A DNA stretch of 64,000 nt from Amycolatopsis sp. 2-15 (GTDB lineage: Bacteria; Actinomycetota; Actinomycetes; Mycobacteriales; Pseudonocardiaceae). The stretch covers positions 7,038,001-7,102,000 of the forward strand of contig NZ_CP127294.1 of NCBI RefSeq assembly GCF_030285625.1, given 5' to 3'. Of the stretch, positions 25,589 to 33,934 are shown in pieces. The notes beneath the pieces are model-generated. The model saw only the letters and a list, made by a program, of their open reading frames with translations, was not told the origin of the DNA and did no database searches. Position 1 is the first letter of the stretch; each line of letters begins with the position of its first letter. Both the position numbers and the translations under genes were made by a program.

Positions 25589-26558
25589 GTGTCTCCGCGT
25601 CGGGCCGGTGCCCGATGTCGCCAGCAAACCGTGGGAGACCGTGGGCTGAGGTTCGCGTTTTACGGGCGGATGTCCACGGTCGAGTTCCAGGATCGGACGA
25701 CGTCGTTGGGCCGGCAGCGGGAGGTCGCCGACGAGACGATCCGAGGGCACGGCGTGATCGTGGCGGAGTACTTCGACGAAGGATGTTCACGTCGGCTACC
25801 GTGGTCCGAACGGCCGGCTGCGGCACAGCTGATGGCAGCTGCGCGGCAGCCGAACCGTTTGTTCGATGCTGTCGTCATCGGGGAGTACGAGCGAGCGTTC
25901 TACGGAGATCAGTTCGGCGCGGTGCTGACCGCGCTGCGGGTGCAAGGTATCGAGCTGTGGCTCTCCGAAGCGGACGGTCCGGTAAACCTCGACGACCCCG
26001 TGCACCAAGCGCTGATGCTCCTGCTCGGGTCCCAGTCGCGTCGCGAGGTGTTGCGAGCGCGGCACCGCGTGCCGGCAGCCATGCATACGCAGACCAGCGT
26101 TCAAGGGAGGTTCCTCGGCGGCCGACCACCATATGGGTACCGCCTGGCCGATGCCGGCCCACACCCTTAACCGGGCCCACGCAAACTGGGGTCGCCGCAT
26201 GCACCGCCTGGAACCCGATCCGGCAACCGCGAAGTGGGTGCGATGGATCTTCGAGCAACGAGCCGCCGAACGTAGCGTGGCCGGCATCGCCCGGGAACTG
26301 AACCAACGCGGCGTTCCATGCCCGTCGAGCGCCGATCGGGACCGGAACCGACACCGGACGAGGCACGAGTGGATCGTCCGGACCGTGGTCGGGATCCTCG
26401 AGAACCCTCGATACACCGGGCGACAGGTGTGGAACCGGCACGGCGCCAGAACAGCCGCCCCGACCCGCCACCGTGCTCTCATTCGACCGTCGGCAGCACG
26501 AGGTTGGGCGCAGGTCCTTTCGCTCGGTCGTGGTGCTCGACACCTCGACGGTGGCTGA
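25589..26558 (+). pseudogene. serine recombinase, N-terminal and central part, frameshifted
   Basis: The catalytic domain begins GLRFAFYGRMSTVEFQDRTT (Ser nucleophile in GRMST) and continues GHGVIVAEYFDEGCSRRLPW, DAVVIGEYERAFYGDQFGAV and GRFLGGRPPYGYRLADAGPH. Near 26160 it shifts frame to MHRLEPDPATAKWVRWIFEQ, SVAGIARELNQRGVPCPSSA and VVGILENPRYTGRQVWNR (recombinase domain), then loses similarity. The zinc ribbon and coiled coil are absent. They match what survives at 16.9-17.6 kb, so the two relics may be halves of one gene. Serine recombinases integrate phages and mobile islands. Confidence 0.75.
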
Positions 26559-26605
26559 GGTGTCACAACATTCGTCCGCCACACCGAGCAGGACGCGCGA
26601 CACCG

Positions 26606-26980
26606 TCACCCTGCGCTCGACGCGGGCTCCCACGCGGCGACCAGGTCCAGCAGACCGGGAAACCGGGCGTCGAGGTCTTCGGTGCGCACGCGGCTGCGGC
26701 GTTCCAGCCCGTACTGCCGCTGCCGCAGGACACCGGCTTCCCGCAACGCTTTGAAGTGGTGTGTCAAGGACGACTTCGGCCGGTCCAGCTCGAACCAGCC
26801 GCAGGTGTGGTCGTAGGCCTCGCGTTCCAGCAGCAGCTTGCGCACGATCGTCAGCCGCAAGGGGTCGCTCAGCGCGCCCAGCACCGCCTCCAGCCGGAGC
26901 TCCTCACGAGCCGGCTCCGCCAGCGCGGGTGGCAGATCCGCAGGAGCGGTGTCCGGGCCGGTCATGGTCGACGTGGTCAT
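26606..26980 (-). CDS. ArsR-family HTH repressor
   Basis: The 124-residue reading from ATG 26980 (GTG 26995 is an alternative) has a winged helix domain: RLEAVLGALSDPLRLTIVRK, then FELDRPKSSLTHHFKALREA (recognition helix) and GVLRQRQYGLERRSRVRTED (wing). The single Cys (DHTCGWF) is not enough for a classical metal site, so it may sense a small molecule. It is divergently transcribed from an MFS exporter gene. The intergenic space holds two near-identical 21-bp dyad sites in inverted orientation, one on each promoter, indicating self-regulation and control of the exporter. Confidence 0.88.
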   Translation of the reverse strand: MTTSTMTGPDTAPADLPPALAEPAREELRLEAVLGALSDPLRLTIVRKLLLEREAYDHTCGWFELDRPKSSLTHHFKALREAGVLRQRQYGLERRSRVRTEDLDARFPGLLDLVAAWEPASSAG

Positions 26981-26998
26981 GGACACAGTCAACACCTC

Positions 26999-27066
26999 AG
27001 TACGAATAAAGTCGAACTAGCGCGGGTTCCAGAGTCACACCCGCATAGTTCGACCTCATTCGTACT
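26999..27066. promoter_or_regulatory. twin operator region between arsR-type and MFS genes
   Basis: A 21-bp sequence starting AGTACGAATAAAGTC at 26999-27019 recurs inverted at 27046-27066 with two mismatches. Each copy is itself an imperfect dyad, AGTTCGA-N5-TTCGTACT, the size and form of ArsR/SmtB sites. The right copy ends 9 bp before the MFS start codon and the left begins 18 bp before the ArsR ATG, so both probably overlap the core promoters. Binding would repress both genes. Confidence 0.7.
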
Positions 27067-27075
27067 GGAGTTCCC

Positions 27076-28362
27076 ATGGTCGCAGTGCGCGACACCGCAC
27101 CACCCCGGGCGAGCAGTCCGTGGCTGGCCGCGTGGCCGGTCACCGCCGTGTTCGTCCTGTCCAACGCCCCCACGCCGCTGTACGTGCTGTGGCAGCACCA
27201 ATTGGGCTTCTCCGCCGGCACCCTGACGGTGATCTTCGCCGCCTACATCGCCGGCCTGCTGGCCGCGCTGCTGGTGGCCGGCCGCGCCTCGGACCGGATC
27301 GGCCGCAAGCCGGTCATCCTGCCCGGCCTGGTGCTCGCGCTGGTGGGCTGCGTGCTGTTCGCCACCGCCGGCTCCGTCGAGGTGCTGGCGCTCGCGCGCT
27401 TGCTCACCGGCGTCGCGGTGGGCATCACCGTGTCGGCGGGGATGGCGGCCGTCGTGGACGTCGGCGGCCCCGAACGGGCCCGCACCGCCACCCTGGCCGC
27501 GTCCACCGCGATGGTGTTCGGCGCCGGCCTGGGACCGCTGCTGGCCGGAGCCCTGTCCGAGACCCTCCCCGCGCCGACGGTGTCGATCTTCGTCCTCGCG
27601 GCCGTGCTCCTGCTCGCAGCCGCGGTCGTGGCCGCTCGGCTGCCGCTGAGCCGCCCGAGCGGCGACGCCGGCGGCGGCTGGGTTCGCGTGCCCGCCGTGC
27701 CGCGCGCCCACCACAAGCACGTCGCACTCGGCATCGCAGTCTTCGCGCCCGGCATCACCTCGACCTCGTTCGTGCTCTCGCTCGGCCCGGCCCTGCTGGC
27801 CGACGTGCTCGGCACCGCCAGCCGGCTGCTCGCCGGCGTCACCGCGTTCGTCATGTTCGGAACCGCTACCGCCGTGCAGTTCGCGGCGAAACGGCTCGGC
27901 ATCCGCGCCGTCCTGCTCGCCGGCGCCATCAGCGCCCTGGCCTGCATGGTCTCGCTCCTGGCGGCCGTGCACGCCGGCTGGATCGCGGCCATCGTCGTCA
28001 CCGCGATCTTCGCCGGTGCCGCACAAGGCCTCGGCCAACTCGGCGGGTTGACGATGATCAGCACCCACATCGCCGCCCACCGGCGCGCGGAAGCCAACGC
28101 ACTGCTCAACTTCGGCGGCTACATCCCCGCCGCGTTGCTCCCCGTGGCCACCGGCTACTTGAGCGACAGCCTCGGCCTCGCCACGGGAACGACCATCTTC
28201 GCCGTCGTACTCTCCCTCGCGGCGCTGGCTGCCGGGGCGCTCGTGTGGCGGCGCACCAGTACCACGCGGACGGACAGTCCCGTCGAATCAGTTCGCCGCC
28301 GGCGGCGTCGAAGCCCCGTCCGAGAGGGCCCAGCTCCCCAGCAGGTTCAGCGCTCGCTGTGA
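27076..28362 (+). CDS. MFS transporter
   Basis: The product is 428 residues with ATG 27076 after GGAG. Twelve hydrophobic segments can be placed. The loop 2-3 motif is GRASDRIGRKPVILPGLVLA, the MFS signature A, and the arrangement fits the YcaD/CynX-like drug:proton antiporter group. The last 35 residues are an Arg-rich polar tail. It shares an operator region with the divergent ArsR-type repressor, which suggests export of a toxic compound sensed by that repressor. Substrate unknown. Its stop is 12 bp from the end of the convergent broken XRE gene. Confidence 0.88.
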   Translation: MVAVRDTAPPRASSPWLAAWPVTAVFVLSNAPTPLYVLWQHQLGFSAGTLTVIFAAYIAGLLAALLVAGRASDRIGRKPVILPGLVLALVGCVLFATAGSVEVLALARLLTGVAVGITVSAGMAAVVDVGGPERARTATLAASTAMVFGAGLGPLLAGALSETLPAPTVSIFVLAAVLLLAAAVVAARLPLSRPSGDAGGGWVRVPAVPRAHHKHVALGIAVFAPGITSTSFVLSLGPALLADVLGTASRLLAGVTAFVMFGTATAVQFAAKRLGIRAVLLAGAISALACMVSLLAAVHAGWIAAIVVTAIFAGAAQGLGQLGGLTMISTHIAAHRRAEANALLNFGGYIPAALLPVATGYLSDSLGLATGTTIFAVVLSLAALAAGALVWRRTSTTRTDSPVESVRRRRRRSPVREGPAPQQVQRSL

Positions 28363-28374
28363 CGGCGAATCGGG

Positions 28375-29148
28375 TTACGCGGTGTAGACGTGGAGCGTGG
28401 TGTCCGGGTCCGCGGCCGGCGTGAAGGTTTCGCAGTCGACGGTCAGGTCTCCGACCGGCGGGTGCCGCAGGCGGATCGCCCGGCAGGCGCGGTGGTGCAC
28501 CCGGCGTTCGTCCCACTGCCCGAACTCGGCGCTCTGCGCACGCAGATCGGTGATCAGCGCGGCCGTGCCCCGGTCACGGCGGTCGGCGCCGATCTCCAGC
28601 CGCAGGCTCTCCAGCACCGCCCGGGCCCGAACCTCCCAGTCGACGAACAGCGAACGCGCGTCCTCGGCCAGGAACATCCACCGCGCGTAGTTGCGCTCGC
28701 CGGGCGGGACGGCCGCGAAGTCGGCGAACAGTGCCCGCGCTATCACGTTGGCGGCCAGCACGTCGGTACTCCGGCCCAGGAGGAGGGCCGGTTGGCAGTC
28801 GAACGCGGCCAGGAGCCAGTCGCGGCCCGGGCGCACGCGCTGCACCGAGGGCCGGGCCCGGTTGCCCGGGCCGGCCGGCCCGACGAGGTCCTCGAGTCAG
28901 GCCCGCCCCGCCGCGTCGAGGTTCAGCGCCTGGGCGAGCCCCTCGAGCACCGTCGGCGAGGGCACGGTGCCCTGTTCCAGCCGGGCGTAGTAGCCGGTGG
29001 AAATCCCGGCCAGCAGCGCCACTTCCTCGCGGCGAAGGCCGGGCACGCGCCGGTTCCGGGAATCCGTCGGCAATCCGAGCCGGGCCGGGTCGCACCGGCT
29101 GCGGGCGCGGCGCAGGAAATCGGCGAGTGCTCGGTTGTTCGCGGGCAT
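28375..29148 (-). pseudogene. MmyB-type XRE regulator interrupted by an in-frame TGA
   Basis: From ATG 29148 the frame reads MPANNRALADFLRRARSR, VPGLRREEVALLAGISTGYY and VLEGLAQALNLDAAGRA, then TGA (28897-28899). The very next codons, in the same frame, continue LEDLVGPAGPGNRARPSVQR and the MmyB-like ligand domain: LLGRSTDVLAANVIARALFA, YARWMFLAEDARSLFVDWE, RHPPVGDLTVDCETFTPAAD. Length and order are exactly those of the family, whose usual residue at the stop is variable (often His or Arg). A single nonsense change therefore splits the gene. The divergent neighbour is a broken SDR gene, the typical partner of this regulator type. Confidence 0.85.
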
Positions 29149-29334
29149 GTGTCCATTGTGCACGGAAATCGCCGGCCCGCCTGGTCCTCTGAGTCCTAGG
29201 CGACAGCGTCCCGGCCCTCGCAGGGCACGAGATAGTGGTCCACAACGCCCTTTCGGTTGCCAGGCTGGGAATCGCACCGGACAACCGGCAACGGCCCCAC
29301 GACCGATCCACTGGTCAAAGAGAAGAAGACCACC

Positions 29335-29985
29335 ATGAGCTACCCCGTCTACCGGCCCGCGACTTGGTTCGTCACCGGCACTTCCCGACCTCTCGGCCTC
29401 GAATTCGTTGCCCAGCTTCTCGAACGCGGGGATAACGTCACCGCGTTCGAGAAGCTCCACCGAACGGCTCACCGGCGCCTTGCGCGACCGGGTCAACACC
29501 AAGCGCCTCCTCGCATTTGACGTCGACCTGCGCGACGGCAGCGACGTCGACCGTGTGATGCGGGAGACCACTGCCCGACTCGGCGCGCTCGACGTCGTCG
29601 TGAACAACGCGGCTACGGTTTCCTCGCTGCGGTCGAGGAGACCAGTGCCGGCGACGTCCACGACATGCTTGACGTCCGAGTGAGCGGTGTGTGGAACGTC
29701 CTCCGCTCGACTCTAGGGGGTTGTGCGCTCCTAGGGGCAGCGGCCACGGCGTGAACGTGTCCTCCATCCTCGGCCTGACCACCATGCCGGAGTGGGCGCT
29801 CTACTGCACGGGCACGTTCGCTCTGGAGGGCCTCAGCGAAGCCCTGGCCGCGGAGCTCGCCGGCTTCAAGGTGAAGGTCACCGTCGTCGAACCCGGGGCA
29901 CTTCCGCACCGACTTCCTGACCACCGGCTCTCTCGCCCTGCCGGCCACGACGACCCGCGCTTCGCTCGAACACCACGGTCTTGTA
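29335..29985 (+). pseudogene. short-chain dehydrogenase/reductase, several frameshifts
   Basis: ATG 29335 follows an AAAGAGAAGAAG stretch. The first frame has the start of the Rossmann fold, YRPATWFVTGTSRPLGLEFV. A second has LTGALRDRVNTKRLLAFDVD and RLGALDVVVNNAATVSS (NNA motif). A third has VNVSSILGLTTMPEWALYCT, with the active-site region altered (the YxxxK Tyr appears as LYCTG), and GLSEALAAELAGFKVKVTVV. At least three frames are needed, so no protein is made. SDRs of this group are commonly controlled by a divergent XRE-type regulator, here also broken. Confidence 0.75.
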
Positions 29986-29993
29986 CAGGCGGC

Positions 29994-30659
29994 TCAGCCA
30001 GCGTTCGCCAGCCGCTTCTCCTCCGAGGCGACAATCTCCTCCAGCGACTTCTCGGCGACCGCGTCCGCCGGTGCGCCCAGTTGCGCGGAGATCGCCACAG
30101 CAGTCCGCGACATCGCGGCGAGCACCTGCGGAAGTCGGTCAGGAGCCAGCCGACCGCGCGGCGCCGAGACGTGGACGGCGGCTTCGATGGCGCCGGAGGC
30201 ACCTGCGACCGGAGTGGCCAGGCCGATGATGCCCTCGACGCTTTCGCCGTCGCTCACGCTGTAGCCACGGGCCCGGATGATCTCCAGTTCCTTCCGGAGC
30301 TCGGTGCGGTTGGTGAGGGTGAACGGAGTGAGCTGGTCCAGCTGCGGGGTTCCGAGCACCAGCTTCTCGAGGTCGGCGTTGTAGGCGGTGATCAGCTTCC
30401 CGATGCTCGAGCCGTGCAGCGGACGCGGGCCACCGAGTTTCATGACGACCGAGAGCGTCTGCCCTGCCTCATAGCGGTCCGCATAGGTGACCGTGTTGCC
30501 GCTGCGCAGAGCGAGGTACGTGTTTTCGTTGAGCTCTTCACACAGCTCGGCCAGGTATGGCCGGCTGATCTGCCGGAGGTCGACGGCGTCGACGATGGAG
30601 AGCGCGAGCACGAGGGACCGCGGGCCGAGGTAGTACGTGCGCTGGTCCGCGATCCGCAC
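29994..30659 (-). pseudogene. IclR-family regulator lacking its HTH
   Basis: The 221-residue frame is a complete IclR effector-binding domain: YLGPRSLVLALSIVDAVDLR, PYLAELCEELNENTYLALRS, PLHGSSIGKLITAYNADLEK, GYSVSDGESVEGIIGLATPV and APRGRLAPDRLPQVLAAMSR. The N-terminal winged helix (about 60 residues) that binds DNA is missing, and the upstream sequence changes to an RHS-type toxin fragment. Without the HTH it cannot regulate. Internal Met/GTG starts exist but there is no clear ribosome binding site. Confidence 0.75.
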
Positions 30660-30669
30660 CGCGCCGATC

Positions 30670-31077
30670 TGGACAGGCGTTGCTCAGCGCTCTCCACTGC
30701 TCGCAGGTCGGCCATCGCCTTGTCCGGCGCCGGATCCAAGACAGCGTGTCCTTGAACGCCGTGACGATCTTCCCACCCTTGGGAATCTTGCCCCACGGCA
30801 GCGCAGTCAGTACCTCCCAACCGCAGGCAGCGAGGTTGAAGTCCTTGATGCAGTTGTCGACGATGCCCTTCACACCGATGATCTCCTGCAGGACGTCGCC
30901 GCCGACCTGGATGGCGATGTCGACCCAGCTGCGCTTGGCCGCGGCGGCCTTCTTCGCCTCCTCGTACTCGGCTTGGTTCGCAGCGGCTGCGGCAGTTGTG
31001 ATCGCAGCCGCCGCAGCGTTCGCTTGCCTTCGTTGGTGGGCTCCGCGAGTCGCTCCGGGCATGGCCCCGCCCGACAA
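30670..31077 (-). pseudogene. RHS/polymorphic toxin pre-toxin region fragment
   Basis: The frame contains an Ala-rich helix (AAAAAITTAAAAANQAEYEE) followed by WVDIAIQVGGDVLQEIIGVK and CIKDFNLAACGWEVLTALPW-GKIPKGGK. The pattern 'GVxDxxxCxxxxDxxACxxxxLxxxPWGKIxK' is the segment that precedes the variable toxin tip in actinobacterial RHS and related polymorphic toxins. The tip has been lost at the junction with the IclR relic. A matching RHS YD-repeat fragment on the same strand lies upstream at 33.5-33.8 kb, with foreign genes between. Confidence 0.6.
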
Positions 31078-31079
31078 GT

Positions 31080-31372
31080 TTGAAGTTGGAGGATGGCTTT
31101 GGTACGGACCAACAGTTCTTCCCGGCTCGTGGCTGACTTGAGATGGGTCTCAGTGACGAACGTGTATCGCCAGGTCCCGAACTTGACTTTGTCGCGGACG
31201 AACCGGGGCCCACTCTTCGGCTGCGCGCTGGTCCTCGAGCCCATCGGTGTCGAGCGCTTCCTCCGGTCCGACTGGCCTTCGGCGACCCAGTGGACACCGT
31301 CCTTGCCAAGGACGATGAAGTCTGACTAGTACTTCTTGCCGCTGTTGCGTTCGATCCACACACTGCTGCTGG
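31080..31372 (-). pseudogene. restriction-endonuclease-like C-terminal fragment with in-frame TAG
   Basis: The minus strand reads WIERNSGKKY, TAG (31326-31328), SDFIVLGKDGVHWVAEGQSD, then a short unrelated stretch and KFGTWRYTFVTETHLKSATS-REELLVRTK. The order 'YYPDFIVxxxDGVHWxVEGKSD...FGTWxYxFVTETxIKxA' is that of the nuclease-like C terminus of DEAD-helicase restriction enzymes (type III Res-like). The stop replaces the second Tyr. Part of the middle is also deleted. It is a relic. Confidence 0.5.
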
Positions 31373-31423
31373 GGTTTCGCGGTGGTGACCCTTCACCAAC
31401 GGTGGTCGGACAGGCCCCCTGCT

Positions 31424-31459
31424 CTTCCGTCGGATGTTGCGCGCAACCTCCGACGGAAG
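31424..31459. promoter_or_regulatory. 36-bp near-perfect palindrome upstream of the M1 peptidase gene
   Basis: Outer arms CTTCCGTCGGA and TCCGACGGAAG (11 bp each) flank an inner 12-bp palindrome GTTGCGCGCAAC, with one unpaired base on each side (T at 31435, C at 31448). Thirty-four of 36 positions are symmetrical. It lies 152 bp before the M1 peptidase start in sequence without a gene. It could be a double operator or a cruciform/terminator. No U tract follows on either strand. Confidence 0.6.
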
Positions 31460-31610
31460 GTCCTCAAGCGATTGCCCCGGAAACCTCAGCAGCACGACCG
31501 GCCCGGGAACCGCCCGAACCAAACGTTCGAAGCCGCCACAACAGACTTGATCCGCGTGTCGGATCGGTCCTACTCTTCAGCGTCGACGACTGCCGAGGAG
31601 GACCAAACCA

Positions 31611-33038
31611 ATGCGAGGCGCCAACCGTAGCCGTGGCCACTTGTTGATCATCTCCGGCGCACTGGCCGCCGGTCTGCTGGCCGCGACGAGCCCGGCAGCG
31701 GAAGCGACGCCGGCACGAGAACCGCTGTACTCCCCTGGTGCTCCAGGCGCCGGGGATCCGTATTTCCCCGACATGGGCAACGGCGGCTACGACGTCAGTC
31801 ACTACGACATCCGGCTGGCGTTCAACCCCGAAACCAAAGCAATCAACGCGACCACGACGATCCTCGCCACGGCCACACAGGATCTCGCCCGCTTCGACCT
31901 GGACTTCCAAGGACCGCTGAAGATCAGCAGGCTCTCGGTGGACGGCCGAAACACCACCTACAGCCGCAGAGGTGCCCAGGAGTTGGCGATCACCCCGCCG
32001 CACGGTCTACGGAAGGGTAGCTCGTTCGTCGTCTCGGTGAGCTACGCCGGCGTCCCGCAGAAGATCGACGACCCCGCGCTGGGCGTCTCCGGCTGGGTCG
32101 CCACCAAGGACGGCGCGGTCGCACTCAACCAGCCGATCGGTGCGGCGACCTACTACCCGGTGAACGACACCACCGACGACAAAGCGACCTACACCCAGAC
32201 CATCACCGTCCCCACCGGACTCACGGTGCTGGCCAACGGCGAACCCGGGCCCACCACCACGCACGATCACCAGACCACCTTCCGCTGGACCATGAACCGG
32301 CCGATGGCCAGCGAGCTGAGCATGCTCGCGATCGGCAACTACGACGTCACCCGCGGCGTGGCGGCCGGCGGCCTGCCGAACATCACCGCGATCGGCAAGT
32401 CGATCGACACCAAGCCCGGTCAGGGCAAGGTGTTCAACCAGACCACGGCGCAGGTCATCCAATGGGAATCCTCGATGTACGGGCGGTACCCGTTCGACTC
32501 GACCGGCGGCATCCTCGCCGACGTCGGCGTCGACTACGCCCTCGAGACGCAGAGCCGGCCGGTCTACGACCAGAGCACCAGCGATGTCGACGGCGACCTG
32601 CTCGCCCACGAACTCGGCCACCAGTGGTTCGGCGACAGCCTCACTCCCGTGCACTGGTCGGACATCTGGCTCAACGAAGGCTTCGCGACCTACTCCGAGT
32701 GGCTCTACCAGGAGAAATTCAACAACGTCCCCGTGCAACAGACCTTCGCGAAGGCCTACGCCGACGAGAAGGACTGGAGCGGCGAAGTCGCCGACCCCGG
32801 ACGTGATCACATCTTCGACGACCTGGTCTACAACCGCGGCGCGATGACACTGCAGGCGCTGCGCATGAAGATCGGCGACCGCGCCTTCTTCGAAGTGCTC
32901 ACGCAGTGGCCGACCGCTCACCGATACGGCAACGTCTCGACGCGGCAATTCATCCAGTTCGTCGAGCGACTGACCCACCGCAACCTCGACTCGTTCTTCC
33001 ATGCCTGGCTCTACCAAGCGGGCAAGCCGGCACTCTGA
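31611..33038 (+). CDS. secreted M1-family metallopeptidase
   Basis: ATG 31611 follows GAGGAGG; the product is 475 residues. The signal peptide is RGHLLIISGALAAGLLAATS with cleavage near AEATP. After an M1-type N-terminal beta domain, the catalytic domain has HELGHQWFGD (zinc ligands His333 and His337, catalytic Glu334) and LNEGFA (zinc ligand Glu356), with the expected 18-residue spacing. The GAMEN exopeptidase motif is replaced by the ALETQSR form found in actinobacterial secreted members. The C-terminal helical domain is short, as in that subgroup. It trims N-terminal residues from peptides outside the cell. It stands alone; the upstream 31460-31610 stretch and the long palindrome probably contain its control region. 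Confidence 0.92.
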   Translation: MRGANRSRGHLLIISGALAAGLLAATSPAAEATPAREPLYSPGAPGAGDPYFPDMGNGGYDVSHYDIRLAFNPETKAINATTTILATATQDLARFDLDFQGPLKISRLSVDGRNTTYSRRGAQELAITPPHGLRKGSSFVVSVSYAGVPQKIDDPALGVSGWVATKDGAVALNQPIGAATYYPVNDTTDDKATYTQTITVPTGLTVLANGEPGPTTTHDHQTTFRWTMNRPMASELSMLAIGNYDVTRGVAAGGLPNITAIGKSIDTKPGQGKVFNQTTAQVIQWESSMYGRYPFDSTGGILADVGVDYALETQSRPVYDQSTSDVDGDLLAHELGHQWFGDSLTPVHWSDIWLNEGFATYSEWLYQEKFNNVPVQQTFAKAYADEKDWSGEVADPGRDHIFDDLVYNRGAMTLQALRMKIGDRAFFEVLTQWPTAHRYGNVSTRQFIQFVERLTHRNLDSFFHAWLYQAGKPAL

Positions 33039-33079
33039 CCACGTCATGGACTGCACTGACCGCGTCACGCTCTCCTAAG

Positions 33080-33505
33080 AGCGTGTCTCATTTGGTGAGT
33101 TTCTTGTGGCGGGTGTGGGTGGCGGCGAGGGTGAGGAAGGCGCAGAAGTGGTTGGCGTAGCGGTCGTGGCGGATGGGAGTCGGTGGTAGCCGAAGAGTCA
33201 GGCGATGGATCGTTCGATGATCCAGCGGTGTGTGCCGAGTTTCTTGCTGGTCTCGATGCCTGTGCGGGCGATGCGCACGGCGATGCCGCGGTCGCGGACC
33301 CAGTCCCGCAGGTCGGCCTGGTCGGACAGAACATGGATCTTCGATCCGGACTTGCCGCCCTCGACCGGGTTCGGGCCGGTCATGGGTCCCCTTTTTTTCG
33401 CGCGCACCGATGCTCCGTCCAGGACTGCCCGGGACCAGTCGATCTCGCCTTGACTACCCAGTTCGTCCAGGACAGCCCGGTGCAGCCTGATGGCCAAGTA
33501 CACCT
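33080..33505 (-). mobile_element. IS5-family fragment with internal deletion
   Basis: The left end GAGCGTGTCTCATTTGGTGA resembles the end of the IS5 element at 18.5-19.3 kb. The minus strand reads LHRAVLDELGSQGEIDWSRA, SVRAKKRGPMTGPNPVEGGK and KIHVLSDQ, then jumps to ADLRDWVRDRGIAVRIARTG and KKLGTHRWIIERSIA. About 50 residues between HVLSDQA and LRDWV are missing compared with the other copy, and the first third is absent. It is a defective relative, not an identical copy. Confidence 0.7.
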
Positions 33506-33840
33506 AGGGCATGGTTCATGTCGTCGGGCTGACGACAGGCCGGTCGTGATGTTGCGCTCCGCGACCGGCTGGCCGTTGAACGTGTAGAACCGCGTGCCAA
33601 CCGTGCTGGAAGTTCCGGTCGCACGGAACAGCTCCAGGTCGTTCAGGGTCAGCGTGGTGCCGGTCGCGTCCTTGGTCAGCAGCAGGTTGCCGTCGGCGTC
33701 GTAGGTGTAGCTGGAGACGTGGCCGCTGGCGTCGGTGGCGGTGGCGATGTCGCCTTCGCCGTCGTAGGTGAAGGTCTGTCGGGTGTCGCCGGTTCCCTGG
33801 GTGAGGCGGCGGCGGCGGTCTACGCCTTCCTTCTCCCGCC
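33506..33840 (-). pseudogene. RHS YD-repeat fragment
   Basis: The frame reads RRRLTQGTGDTRQTFTYDGE, GDIATATDASGHVSSYTYDA and DGNLLLTKDATGTTLTLNDL, then GTRFYTFNGQPVAERN. These are RHS/YD repeats (YDxxGN pattern) followed by the core exit. It ends at the IS5 fragment. On the same strand and in the right order, a pre-toxin region lies at 30.7-31.1 kb, so both may come from one RHS gene that was broken by insertions. Confidence 0.65.
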
Positions 33841-33934
33841 AGTGAAGCGCCTGCGAGCGGGCTGAACCACGGGGCAACCAATCCTCCCCTTCAGTCGTGC
33901 ACGTCCTGCATGCATGCAACAAGGGAGGGCCAGC

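Noticed and set aside
26606..28362. Arsenic or metal resistance operon
   Set aside because: The ArsR-family protein lacks a Cys pair for metal sensing and the partner is a general MFS exporter rather than ArsB/Acr3 or a P-type ATPase.
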